This document shows positions 10,697-23,606 of a stretch of DNA of 64,000 bases, one piece after another. The notes beneath the pieces are model-generated. The model was not told where the DNA came from. It saw only the letters and a program-made list of their open reading frames with translations, and ran no database searches. This DNA is from Zeugodacus cucurbitae (taxonomy: Eukaryota > Arthropoda > Insecta > Diptera > Tephritidae). The DNA is taken from contig NC_071667.1 of assembly GCF_028554725.1 (NCBI RefSeq), positions 53,437,501 to 53,501,500 on the forward strand, in the 5' to 3' direction. How positions within the stretch are numbered: the stretch's first letter is position 1; the number at the start of each line of letters is the position of its first letter. Position numbers and translations under genes: made by a program.

Positions 10697-13600
10697 GTTC
10701 CGCCCATCAGGTCACGTCAGTCTTAATTCAAAACTTTGAACACGTTTATCTAAAAACTACTATTTTTTCTATGCAATATATGATGAAAATTCGATCAAAA
10801 AAATATGTTTTTATTCAAATTCTGGCAAAAATTCAAATTTTTATATTTTTCTTTTTCCTTCATTTTTAAATAAAAATTCCACAAAATACTCTTGAATTAT
10901 GCACCTTTGATATGTTGAATTGTTTAATTGAAATATATGATTGTATATTTTAAATAAAATTGTAAAAATATCATTGTTTTCAACCTCTGAAACCCGCCTG
11001 ACTAATACCTAGCCTTTCGGATATTTTTAAAATATATGTATTTTGGAATAATGTTGTCACTTCTCAAAGAGAGTAAAAATTAATTAACAATGAAAAATGT
11101 GTGTAAAATATAATTTCCTCAGTAACTTTAATACTTTAAGTAACCTGAGTGACTTTACATCAATAATATTTTGGTATAGGGTTACCATCTATCAAAAGGA
11201 TAAAGTCAAAAGGGCTAAAAATACTTTATAGAAACACTCATTCTCGAAATTTTGCAAATGAAAAATTTAAACTTAAATTCCTTCCATTGAAATTAATATT
11301 GAAAATTCCAAAGTATTGTAGTCTTCAAAATTTACTATTTATATGTCCAATAGTAAATGAATAAATAAGATCTTTAGTGCTGGATTTCATTTATGAATAT
11401 CTCTCCTAAAGTTTTTAATCCCTAAATATCATTTGAAAAAAAAAACAGTTACATTCTGCTCTTTTTACTTTAGACAACCTTCTGTTTTACGATATTTTAC
11501 AATTTTTTTTTTATATTTTTCAAATTTATTTTGCTTTGTAAATTTCTGTCAGTTTTTATACTTTTGAAAGTGAAACTTTTGTACAGGTAAGTTTCGTTGC
11601 AGTGCCAGGAAATTTGCAAATTTTCAAATCGATAAAAGTAAAAGGCCTCAGGAACTATTTCTATGTCATTTAGTACACACACATATATGAATTTACACAT
11701 GAGGCTTTTGAATATTTGTTAATAGTTAGTTGAATTTCGCCTAAGGAAAATGGGTTACACACACACAAGCTTACAAGCTTCGTACCAGATATTTTAATTT
11801 TACACATTCAATATTTGACCCCCTACAAATCTATGGAATTGAGCAGCAAATGGGAAATAGTAATTTGCAAATAGAATTCGGTATAAGGTCTATGATATTG
11901 AATCGTTTATTGTGTGGTTTACTATATAACATGCATTTGCAGCTAAATCAAAAGAAGGCAATCGCAAACAAGCTTCCTCTGGCCCACTTTTGGCAATATT
12001 ACTTAAGGAAACCATAAGAAGACACAATCAATTTATGACTTCATTTATGAGTGTGTATGCGATTGTCTGTGGGTGTAGGCGGCTTTGTCTTTACTACTAC
12101 ATACATAATCACATATATATTCATACAGTTATGTGCATGACAGCAGGCTTTTAGGCCAAATCGCTTTGCTTGTCAAAGCGCCTACATTTCACTCACACAC
12201 AGACTTTCTTTCGCTCCGCCTCAGATCATTTGAATACGAGCAGACAGACAGCATTTGCCGAAATTCCAAAACATTTTCATTTGTTGCAATAAATTACTCA
12301 TATTTTTGGCTTTTGGTATTTTCCCCATACTCATCTTTGTTATTGAAAGGACTTTATGGCGTGAAAGGCTGTCTGCAAGCGCTTACTTTGTGTGCCAAAT
12401 TGCCAAAATGCCGGGGTGTTGAGTGCGTGTTGCTGCTTTGCGCCCGCTCAATGAGAGTGTGAGTTGCAGTTGTTGTTGTAGTTGTAACACAAAGCAGTGT
12501 CGGCACAAAAACGCCAAAGCGAAGTGCGCTGGCAAACTCTATCGCGAGCTTTTATGGAGCAGATATATTTCGACTTGCACACACACGCGCACGTATTTCC
12601 ATATATATGAGAGCAATTTAAATATTTTCATTTTTATATTCATATTTGTACTGTGTTTTTGTTGTTTTTATTGTTGCTTTCATCTATTGCTATTGCATTT
12701 GGTAACATGCTGTGCCAAATATTTTGCTTTATATTTATGTTTTGATGAATATTTTCGTCGATCATATATTTAAATTAAGCGTGTGGGCAGAAAAATGGGC
12801 GGCAGCGGAGCGCAGTTATTACATGAATGCGTGTGGTTGCACAAAATTCGAAAACTGAGGGAGGAAAGTAATGTCTCTTTGTGCATAACTAATAGGATTG
12901 TTGGTAATTTTGTGGAGATTTCTAGTTGAAAAATTGTACAAAACTTAAATGTGTTAAATGCTGGTGTAATATTTTGTGCGATTAAAAAAAATATATATGT
13001 ATACATTATCAATTTTGATTTTTGAATATTTTTTCTAAATTTGTTTTGTTGTGTTGTTTTAAGTACAGTTGAACTTCTATAACTTATAACTTCTCCATAA
13101 TTCCAGTTTTTGTATTGTATTGTTGTATTGCATTTGATCACCAGATTAATCGAAATTAAAATTTTTTAATTTTTACCTATACTTGAATCCAGTAATATTT
13201 GAAATCGAGATTTGATAATGATTTCCTTATTACACAAGCCCATGATGTTATTGAGTTTTTATGTTTTTTAAACATAATTCAAAGCAAAGCATGGACAGCC
13301 GAATAAGAGTTGGTATTTATTTGAAAATGGGAAATATTTGTCTACAAATGTCTTATGTAAAACTCTATGGTCTGCATATAACTAAATATGTATAAAATAA
13401 AATCATCTGTCAATTAGTGCATATCTTTACACGATTTTTATTCAATAAGACATCAAATGACATCATATGATAATGAATCACTAAAATTTTGAAGTGGCGA
13501 CTACAAGAAAATATCTCAAATATAAAATGTTGCAGCATTCAATATATATTTTCTAGTAATTTCGAATATTAAAACTGAGCTTACATCATGTAATAATGTG

Positions 13601-15000
13601 ATATTTTTATCATATGATACTGCATCACATGATCTTATATCATATGAATCTTTTATCACACGATATTAAACAACTTGTATATCAAAACAAATAATAAAAA
13701 AAATTAACAACAAAAGCAGTTCCTTCTCAGCCTGCATTAATAACTTGTAAACATTTAATTTATACTCAGTGCGACACTGCATCACATCTTAGTATATATT
13801 TACGAGATACATGTTATATCAAATCATAAGAAAGAAATGCATGATTTATTGCAATTAAAATTATTATTAATTTCATTTTAATCCGCTTTTACTTGCATTT
13901 TTAGTATTTAGTATGAATTCATCTTGTGATATTTATGTCACGTGACAGTATATCATATGATGTAATGCTCTGTTTTGTCGCTTTAATGAAGCTTTTATCG
14001 CTATGAAATGAAACTTAAAAGCTTCTTATTGCAGCTAATAAAAGAAAATACTTCCTATCTTGCTGTTCAAGTTCGGAAGAGATCAGCTCAATATATGGCT
14101 TTCCAAAATACAATATGTTAAATAGAATAGAACCTAGGAGCTAAACCGAGAACATCATATGATTTTTTGAATTTTTGTGTAAAATTTGGTGGTGTTCTGT
14201 CAGGTTAAAGTGCTTTTAGCTTATAAATATTTGTTTTCTGGATTTTTAAGACACCTAGTTAGCTCGTGGAAAATTAATAAATTTTTGATGATTCAAATTT
14301 ATTACAAGCCGCTAAAGTTCTTTGGAAAATAAGATTTTTAATGTTATACTAATATTCTCAAAATTCCTTAAGTAATTGTGAAGAGTTAAATCACAGTTTT
14401 TGCCTCAAATTTCGTCTTGGCGTCGAAAAACCAAACTTTTGTTAACAAATTCTCGAACTCATCGAGCCACCCTCGTGTATTTATATTTTCTTTCTCTTTT
14501 TAATTCCTTTTGTTGAATTCGTATTTCGTATTTTAGTTTAAATTACATTTAATTTACGCGTTAGCGAATTCAAAGGAAAAACTTTGGTTATTTGCTGATG
14601 TTGCAATTTCATTACCGTGATACTGGAAGGTAGGTAAATCACGTGCATTGTAAAAGCTTTTACAAAATTCCATTAACTACTTTTGCCGAATGCAATGTAT
14701 CTAAAAGCGTTGAAATTACGTTTGCTGCGTAATTTATAAAATGCTTTCAAAATGTAGACATTTCAATGCACATACAAGCGTACATGTGTGTAAATGTAAA
14801 TACCTATAGATATACATATGAGTATAACAATATATATGCGCGTGCCTGATAGCATTATTAGTACTACTCATTTAAGTATGGAGCTACAACAACACACATA
14901 TGTATGTATTTATGTTTGCTTGTAAATAAATATTTGCATTGAAAAGTCTACAAATTGCAGAGTACATGTGCTCGCAGCAACACACACACTCCAAACCGTT
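10697..15000. other. AT-rich intergenic stretch with a TCATATGA cluster
   Basis: No believable coding region. Open frames at 12133-12462, 12423-12773 and 12770-13141 are low-complexity and lack domains. Notable only for repeated TCATATGA palindromes and a GTCACGTGAC palindrome between 13463 and 14162, listed separately. Confidence 0.55.
13463..14162. promoter_or_regulatory. Cluster of TCATATGA palindromes plus a CACGTG E-box
   Basis: The 8-base palindrome TCATATGA occurs at 13463-13470, 13610-13617, 13640-13647, 13953-13960 and 14155-14162, together with many near-matches (CATCACATGATC, ATCACACGAT). A perfect 10-bp palindrome GTCACGTGAC sits at 13937-13946. CATATG and CACGTG are E-box forms bound by bHLH proteins. 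This could be a regulatory cluster or a decayed palindromic repeat; the sequence does not decide. Confidence 0.3.
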
Positions 15001-18000
15001 AGTTGTATGCCGAAAATGTGGCAAGTATGGCATGACCAGAGGCTGCAGTTAATTTGCTACATGTTGCATGGGGCCGTCAAATTACACATCAGTGAGCGTC
15101 ATGAGGGGCAATAACAACATCAACAGCAGCAACAGGAGCAGTAGACTGCAAATGCGGATATTTACGGATATTTAATGTGAACAAAGCCGCTCTCAGACGC
15201 CGAAATCCATACTCACTCCTACATATACACACGCTTATTACCACACAAATGAGTGTGAGCAACTGCCAAAGCCTTTTGAAAGCTTGACGTGTGCACTGCA
15301 CGGCATAAATTTGTATGTGTGCGATGCATATATGTATGTGTGTGTGTGTGCACTTTGTTGCTTAAGTTGACTGAGTACATGGATAAGTTTGATTATTTAG
15401 CTCACTTACTTGGCGTAAAGCACTTACAATCACACAACATGCATGCATTCACTTACGAGCCAGCGCAGCTAAGTGTGAGTGTGACCATGTATACACGTAT
15501 GTGTGTGGGTTTGTGCCACCGCAGCATTCAAATCAAATTTGAGATTTTCACTTTGTGCCGTTGATGTCTGCTTGACGCCTTTTGTGTTGCTGCTATTTGG
15601 GCAACACGTCCTATGCATACACACACCCAAATACTCACATCTAAAAACACGCATATTTACTCTCCTGTAGGGCGGCGTGCTTCATAATTTGTTGCCGAGG
15701 TTGAGTTGTATTTGCTTGTGTGTGAGTTTACTATTTGTTTAGTATACATTACATTGTCTGTGTATATATTGTTTGTTTGTATATATTATATTTGGCTTGT
15801 ATTGTACTCAAACTTTTGTGTACCGCACACACAATGAAGCAAGGAATTTAATTAACTTGAATTTATTTTCGGTTGCGCCAAAATATTCACCAAGTTGCAT
15901 GTAACTTATATTTTTATGCACTTATGTAAACATATATATTTGATATATAAATTTCCCAAAAAGGATGTTCATCCTGCCGAAAAGTGAACGTGTATGTGTT
16001 GGTGAGCGCTTGTAATTATAAATATGCTTTTATTTATGTCTATATTTACTTTCATGTAGACTATGAGATTTCTTATCGTCATCCAATTAACGGTAAATAT
16101 GATTTATTTGCTCATGATCTGCATTGTCCGACTGTTATTTATGAGTAATATAAGGATTTCGATTAATTTTAATATTTTGTTATATCAAAGAAAAATTTAG
16201 GTTTATTCATATTATTTGTTTACAAAAATTATTTTTCCATTTTTTCCAGTTTTATTGGAGAGATCTTGGATCAATACAACAAATAAATATTTCTATTGTT
16301 ACACTGTTTTTGTTGTTCCTTTTTGAAACAAAATTTGTATTGAATAATAATTCTGGATAATTTTCAAGAATTCTCGATCTTCGCAATATTCAAAGGGGAA
16401 CAAAAATATTTGTCTTGACTGCTTCTGATCTAATATTCGCTATCCAGTAAAGTATTTAGAATTAGTTTTATGTAGCTCAGATTTTTTCTAACCTCACAAT
16501 AATAATTTGCACAAATTCATATTTCTTATCATAAATCAAAGAATTAATAGATCTTCAGTCGTCAATGCAAAAATTTAAAAATTTGTATGAGGTTTTTCTT
16601 TAAGTACTTCGGGGAGCTTTTCTTGTCATTTTCTACTCTTGTCTTTGTTTACACTGATAATAATTTATATTTGAAATGAAAATAAAATTTGTGGAATTAG
16701 TCCCAAATTGTCAATAATTCTTAGTTTCCTCCAATGCATTATTTTTACTAACATATTAACTCATCTATACTTTAACTATAGTTAAAATTATAATAATATA
16801 TTTCTACTAAACAAATTGATTGAATTTCGAGCTTGATTTTGTTATAACCGGTACAAAAATACGAAAGAACGGGTGTATATAGATAATCCTTCTTAGTAGC
16901 TATGTAAATTCATCTTTACTCCGAAATGTAGGCAACAGTTTATTTGATGATAATTTTCTAAATCAAACCTTTTTTCTCAGAGTTAGCAAATTTATATTTT
17001 CGAATGAGGCGTCGCCAAAGAACTGTTTGCAATCGAGGTATTATTAATAGATTTTATGTATGGTTTAGTTCTTAGTGGTTCATGTTGCTCCCAACTTACT
17101 ACAACTATAGTTTCGAGCCCTCTGAGCCATTTGTGTTCATAAAGAAAGATTCGCTGAATACACTAATAGTCATATGGGTCGAGATATTCGATATAATAGA
17201 TGTATAGAAACTTTAATACAAAAATATCGTCTATCAATTTATTCGAAAGTATGTCTTCCAAACAAAAGTATAGAATAATAAATGAAAATTGTATCTAATT
17301 TATTTAATAATTTCTTCATTTAAATAAAATATTTTCTCCGATTTCAAGTTCTCCTATCATATATGCCGATATCCACATTTTAATTCCGAATTACTTTTAA
17401 TTGCTAAAACTGATCACAAGCCAATTGCGTCACTGACGAAACTACACCAACAAAACTAAAAGCAATATACTTGATTACATAAATATACCAACAACAGTCG
17501 AACTTGTACTTTACTAGTGTACAGCAAGAACGTTAATTTCCAATCGATTTCCCTTAGGATAAAGCAAATATTACAAATAGGCAATTTCTATGCAAGTAAA
17601 TAACAATTAAAAGTGATTTTGTCAGTCATTAGTTGGGGCTAATCTTGGCCCCAAATGAATTCCATTCGCTCACAGCTCAAAATACTTCGAAAACTCGAAA
17701 GTCATCAAGAATTGCCTTGATTTGCAAAATTACAATTCTCAGCAGAATTTCAAGACAAATACGTCGACAAGCCGACAATCAAACAGATTCACACACACAT
17801 ACACAACTTGCTGAAACTTTATCCTGCAACCGAGTGTGCTGCTTTGGGGGGACGGGCAATATAAACTTTTCTCAAGTTGTCGAAAATTAGAAGCACATCT
17901 TAATTATTGGCCAAAGCCCAAATAGCTCGCTACACACAACTCATTCGCATTTCAACGCTTCGTTTATTTGCTTTTGTAGCCGAACCTTGCTGGTGTAGTA

Positions 18001-21000
18001 GTGCTTAATCGCAAATTCTAAGGTCATCTACGCCTAAAAACAATTTCCGTTTTTTATTTGCTGCGTTCGCAATAAAACAATATTAGCCAGAAAGAAGCCA
18101 AAACAAGCAAAGCGGTAGTGAACCTTGCCAGGCAGAAATAGTCAACAAGACATTGTTGAGAAGGATAAAGAGATATATATGTATATCGGAATATATCTCT
18201 GTAGAAATAACATTTATATACGGTTCTACTTATATGAATTTCCTGGAAAGATATTTGTGATACTCAAAATCATTTATCACGTCCTAAGTATTAAATTTTC
18301 GCCACTTCGAGCTTTATTGTGTCATAAGCCATGAAGTATTACAATATGAAAAAATTGTTTAGCTGTACTACTCCAGATTTCTCGTTTAGCTTTGCTCCCA
18401 AATGTAGGCAACATTTTATTTTATGATATTTTTCGAAGTTCGAACGAATATAGAGAATAAGGTTTTTAATTTTTAGGTCATTAATTTTAACTGGTGAGGA
18501 TATGGATGAGTCAAAATAAGATTTTATGAACAAAATTTTCCTTACAATGAACAACCTTATTTTATGACCACGAAAATGTCGTGTAAAAACAAAAAGTGAA
18601 AGAAGTAGGCTACAAAATCTCAAATCGCATGTAACAATTTCCTGAATCAATTATATTTACTTTAAATCAATTTCCAAAAAATATTATAAAATCTACTTCT
18701 ATTAAATAATATCAATTTCCATCAGGGCTTGCACTACTGCCAACGCTTGCATGCATGTACATTACACTAATCTTGGCATGAAGGCAGGCAAGTCTTCGGC
18801 ATAATTTTCCAATAAAAATAAATTGTGCGAAATGTTTTTCGTTAAGTTGGGTTCATCATCCGCCAGCGGCGCGGAGCCGGTACACGACGGCAAAGCAAAG
18901 TGTAATCGACAGCAAAAGTAGCTAGTAAAAGTGCCATTGCAAACACAAAATCTCTGTGCGAAGCAGCTGACTGAAGTGGCTGGCTGGTCGCCGGCAGCAA
19001 ATTGTAAGCGCAAATGTTGACCCCGCCCGACCAGCTCAGAGGAGGCAAGCAAATCAAAAATTATGACAAACAAAAATCGTCCTCACTTCGGGCGGAAGTC
19101 AATAAATTTGCTGGTTTAATGGTAGCAGCGCCATGCACACACACACACACAAGTTAGGAGCACACATGGAGGCACAAGAGGGCACATATATATGTATGTG
19201 TGAGGGTGTATACGTTGTTGTTATGAGGCGTGTCCACATGTGTGCGTGCTAAACTGCCGCCGGGTCACACTTACAACCATATAGACAAACTTTTATATAT
19301 ATGTATACATGGCCATAATATATATTTGCCCATGTCCTGCTGTGGGAAAACATGCCAAATCATGTTGACTGTTTATGGTATGTAGCCTAAAAGTATGCTT
19401 ATCATTTTCATTTTATTTGTGTTGTTTTGATGTTTGTGCACAAATGTTCTTCTGCTGTTAGACAATAAAATATCGGATTAATAAAATTGGTAAATAATAA
19501 ATACCATATTAAAGGACTTATTGAAGTTTGAGTGATCAGAGGAAATTGTTATTTTTTTTTGTATGCTATCTTTTACGACTGTGCGATAAGGCCAGTAAAG
19601 TGCGCGACATATTTTTTATTGCTCACATTAAAGAAAATATGGATTTTTACTGGTGTTGTAGTTAAGATATGGATATTCTTCGGCAACATTTCAAGCGATT
19701 TCATAAACAAGTACTGTTTAGAAAACTGTTAGAAGAACATATATGTATATCTATATGTGAAGGGGGATAGTTAAGTAAGTGGAGCATAAATTGAGCAAAT
19801 GGCGCACTAGTGCGATTAGTAATGCTGAAGGGAGTAAACAAGATTAAAATAGCAGACAAAATAAAATCGGTTTCTTAAAACTCTGAATAATATCAGAAAA
19901 AATATGTCGATTATTATTTTTAAACTTTACGAATAAAGAAATTAAAATTTTTATATATATGTATATATTTATCTTAACTTGAAAGAAACTTACTTTAATA
20001 AGCATACTCAAAATATAGGCTTAGTTCAGATTTTTGATAAAGATTGTCTTTGGAGAAAAATGAAAAGCATTTTCAGCTAAAAAGGAAGGAATGACGTGTT
20101 AAATTTAATTCAATTTAAAGCTTTACCTATGTCAATACAAAATTTTATTCTCAAGCAATTATGCTACACGGAGACACGGTGAGATTTTCAATTGGATTTA
20201 CTTCCAGTTATTAATTTTTCCAAAGTCTAATAAAAAATTGTATATTAAAAGCTTTTGTAAAGACATCCTAAGCCTTATTTTTTGTACTGAATCTCACAGA
20301 GAAATCTTACATACACGACCGCACAGCACCTCAATAAAGGAATGTGACAAAGCGCGTTACAAAATATAAAATAATTTAAAACCAGTTTTTGTTTCGTCTT
20401 ACAAAAAAAAATTATTGAAATCGAAATCCAAAGTTTTAAAGTAAGATTTCAAAGATTATATAATTCAGAGTTACCAAACTTATGGAAAGCCAATATTTGG
20501 CTAATAATTCTTTTAATGGATCATTTATGAAAGCAATACACAAGTAGTTTATTATAATCTACTTAGATCCACTTGAGACTCTTTTCTATATAATCTTATA
20601 TTTTTCTATACATAAAACTTGATCTCACGATCATTAAGGAACCAATTGATTGGTGTTCATACTAATATATAATTTCATGTTAATGAAATTGTTACGAAAC
20701 TATAAAGTCAAATACTTAAAGTCAAATTGACCGAACGAATGCATTGGAATTCCTTAGAGAATGCATACTTTTTACTCGTGTTTAAAGTTTTTTGGTAGAA
20801 CATTTCATTGTGTTTATAAACTACGGAATAATCTTTGGAACATTGTTAATGAATCATAATGAAATCATAATTGTCACAACCACCATGATCAAAAACTATC
20901 GTGTAAAAAATCATTTCAATCGAGATTATAACATTAAATTTTTTTAAAGTAAAAATAAATGATTTCACGTCAATGACCTGAGTCTTGTGACAGATATCAA

Positions 21001-22102
21001 GGTCATATTTTTATGATTATCAAACTCTTCTGCTCAAAAATTATGAGGGAACCGCAAAAATGTTCAAAGGCCAGATCCTTTGGAGCTTTCATTTACCTTC
21101 TTACACTTTTAAATATTGAAAGAACTTAGCTACGAGATACTTATATTTAGTTTATGTCTTCAAAATATTTTATTGTGTGTAAAACTGCATCACAGCGTAA
21201 TGTAACTGTTTTTGGTAAAGACTCTAGGTTATGAATAGAAGCCAACTATAGAAAGTTATGAGCTCTGTGAAAATCGAGAAGGAACTCGCTAACTCGTTAG
21301 AAATGAAAAAGGATTTGCTTAGTATACTAATTCAACTATGAAAATCTCAAAGGAAATATTTCTTCGTGAGTTGGTACTCTAATTACGAAAAAAAAAATTT
21401 CAGTTGTCTTTCGATCACAGCGCTGTCTATCGAAAGCGTATTTTTAAAACTGTGAATACTGATTCAAAATCTCATTGGTTCGTAGATTCAAGATTTTATA
21501 AAATCAGATATGTATGTAGGTTTATAATACAATACATGTAATACAATAATTTATGACGTTTTGCATGCACTTGAAATTATATAATTAGAACTTAAAAACA
21601 GTAGCTTAAAAATATTTTTATAAAATAATTATGCTTAAAGTTTAAAATTATAAGAAAATAAATTAAAATTTGCTAAGATAAACAAATTAAATAACACAAC
21701 AAGGCAACGAAATGTTAACAACTCAAACAAAACGAAGACTGCAAGCAAACAAAGAAATGCCTTTAAGAACAACCCCACACACGCGCCACATATAAACACG
21801 TACGAATTTGTGTTGGCAGCACACCATTATAGGACTATGTAATATATAAGTATTATTGACTTCATTGGAGGAGCGCGTGCGGGTGTGTTCCAGGGCCAAA
21901 GAGGCAAACAACTAAACAAAAGGTGCGACGCAAAGAAACAACAAAAAACATAAAACACACGAAACAAACAAAAATCTGGTAATAAGAACACAAATAACAC
22001 AACGTGCAACGTGCCGGTCATGCCACATATAACGCCACATGCCACATGCTGCATGCAAAAGCCGCTTTCAATTTCCAATAGGATTTTGCGTTTTGATGAG
22101 CC
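15001..22102. other. Intergenic stretch and 3' flank of the FERM gene, no gene seen
   Basis: AT-rich DNA with TG/CA microsatellites: TG at 15337-15350 and CA at 19136-19151. The segment 18840-19070 is more GC-rich than its surroundings, but its open frames carry no domain. The part just left of 22103 is probably the 3' UTR of the FERM gene. The first AATAAA I find in the minus-strand sense is at 21169-21174, over 900 bases past the stop. Confidence 0.5.
21169..21174 (-). terminator. Possible poly(A) signal of the FERM gene
   Basis: TTTATT on the + strand reads AATAAA on the minus strand, about 930 bases downstream of the stop codon at 22103. It is the nearest canonical signal I noticed. In AT-rich DNA such hexamers occur by chance, so this is only a candidate. 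Confidence 0.2.
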
Positions 22103-23606
22103 TCATTTTCGGCCAACTTTACTTACAGTTTGTGGTTGCTGTTGCACTGATGTGGACGCTGACGACGTGGTGGCATGTTGCAGGAATACTAAGGGGCCGA
22201 CAACACCACCGCCACCACCAGCACCGACCGCGGCATTGTTTGCGGTCTTGTGCAGCGAAGATTTCGGTTGTTGCACAATGGGCGGCTTACCGTTGTCGAA
22301 CTGGTAGTAGAGCACATCGGTGGCCGGTGTGGCGCCACCATAAAGCATAGCGCTCTCCACACCGCCCGCACCGCTGCTGCTACCGCCGAACGCCGATTTG
22401 TAAAGCGTTTGCTGCGGTGGTGGCGGATCGGCGGTTTGAGCGCCCGAAATGTGATAAGCTGACATTTGTTGGTGCATCTCCGGTGGCGCGTGTTGTTGCT
22501 GCTGCTGCGACGGCTGTGGCTGTTGAGCCTGCCCTGTGCCACGTAGAAAATCGGGCATTTGCGGCATTTTATAGTTGTAAATGTAGGGACGCTCGTACTC
22601 GGCCGTGGCGCTACCGGCGCCGTGATGTATGTAGGAGAGAAAGAGATCGGACTTGGCGGGATGTAGACGCCCGTCGAAGCCACCCATGCCGGAGGTGTGT
22701 ACGGGCGCCGGTGTGTGATAGTAGCTGGATGCGGGCAGCTGACCGGTGAGTAGCTGCGTTTTGGTGATGGCCTGTCCGGAAAGTCGTCTTGTCGGCACGC
22801 CAATGTCTGACTTGGCATCGCGCTTCTTGATGTGTACACCGGCGACCGACGGCGGACCCTGATAGTAGTACGGTGCTGCAGGCGTATTCGGCCATTCGAC
22901 GAAACTATCCATGCGATTGGTGCTAGAACTTAAATGACTACTACCACAACCATAAGCATTATCACCACCACCACCAACACTACCAAGAGCACCTATAATA
23001 TTACCGCTACTACCGTTACCACCACTGCCGTTAGGACCGTTGCCGGCTGACGCACCAGTCGATTTGCCAAAAACATTATTCAAACTGAATTTGTATTGAT
23101 TATTCTCGAATGTGGTGTAGTTCAGTAGACGATTGCCAACACCACTGTTGTTGTTGTTGGTGTTGTTGCTGTGATTGTTGGTTGCATTGATGTTTGCGCT
23201 TGAGTGTGTGGCTTTGGAAGCGCGTTTCTCATTAGCGTTAGTAAGGTTAGTGGCCGAATGATGGGCGGAAGCAAGGGACGTGGGACCGTGGGAGTTGGAT
23301 GTTGATGAGGTGTGTATGGGCGCCAACGATTTACCCATTTGATGGTTAGAGTTGGGGTTATTGTAAATGGGTTTCGTTTGAGATGGCTGTTGTTGTTGGT
23401 GTTGGCGTTGTGCAAAGCATGAAGTTTGGCGTGGCGTTGCCTGTTGTTGTTGTTGGTGTTGCATTTGCTGATTACTCACAGTTTGTTGCATTAAGCTGTT
23501 GTAAGTGGAGGTGCCACCTCCTCCGCCGCCGCCAATGGACTTGCAATGACTGCCGCTGGAGGCGCCCGAAGATTTATTAGTACCATAGCGTGTGCTATCG
23601 CTAGAT
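22103..23606 (-). CDS. EPB41L4A: FERM gene exon 13 (last exon, low-complexity tail)
   Basis: About 500 codons, from RSSDSTRYGTNKSSG to a TGA at 22103-22105. Rich in Gln, Gly, Asn, Ser and His runs, hence disordered. A few less simple blocks (VEWPNTPAAPYYYQGPPSVA, VHIKKRDAKSDIGVPTRRLS) may be conserved contacts. The acceptor is double (AG at 23607-23608 and at 23601-23602, both in frame). A consensus donor ACT-GTAAGT lies at 22127/22126, a few codons before the stop, so the end may be spliced to a further exon in some transcripts. Confidence 0.87.

Noticed and set aside
18762..19073. GC-richer segment with 103-codon minus frame
   Set aside because: Sequence lacks a domain, and two overlapping frames are equally open. 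Could be conserved non-coding DNA, but the sequence alone cannot show it.
22011..22839. Several open frames on both strands
   Set aside because: Shadows of the GC-richer last FERM exon.
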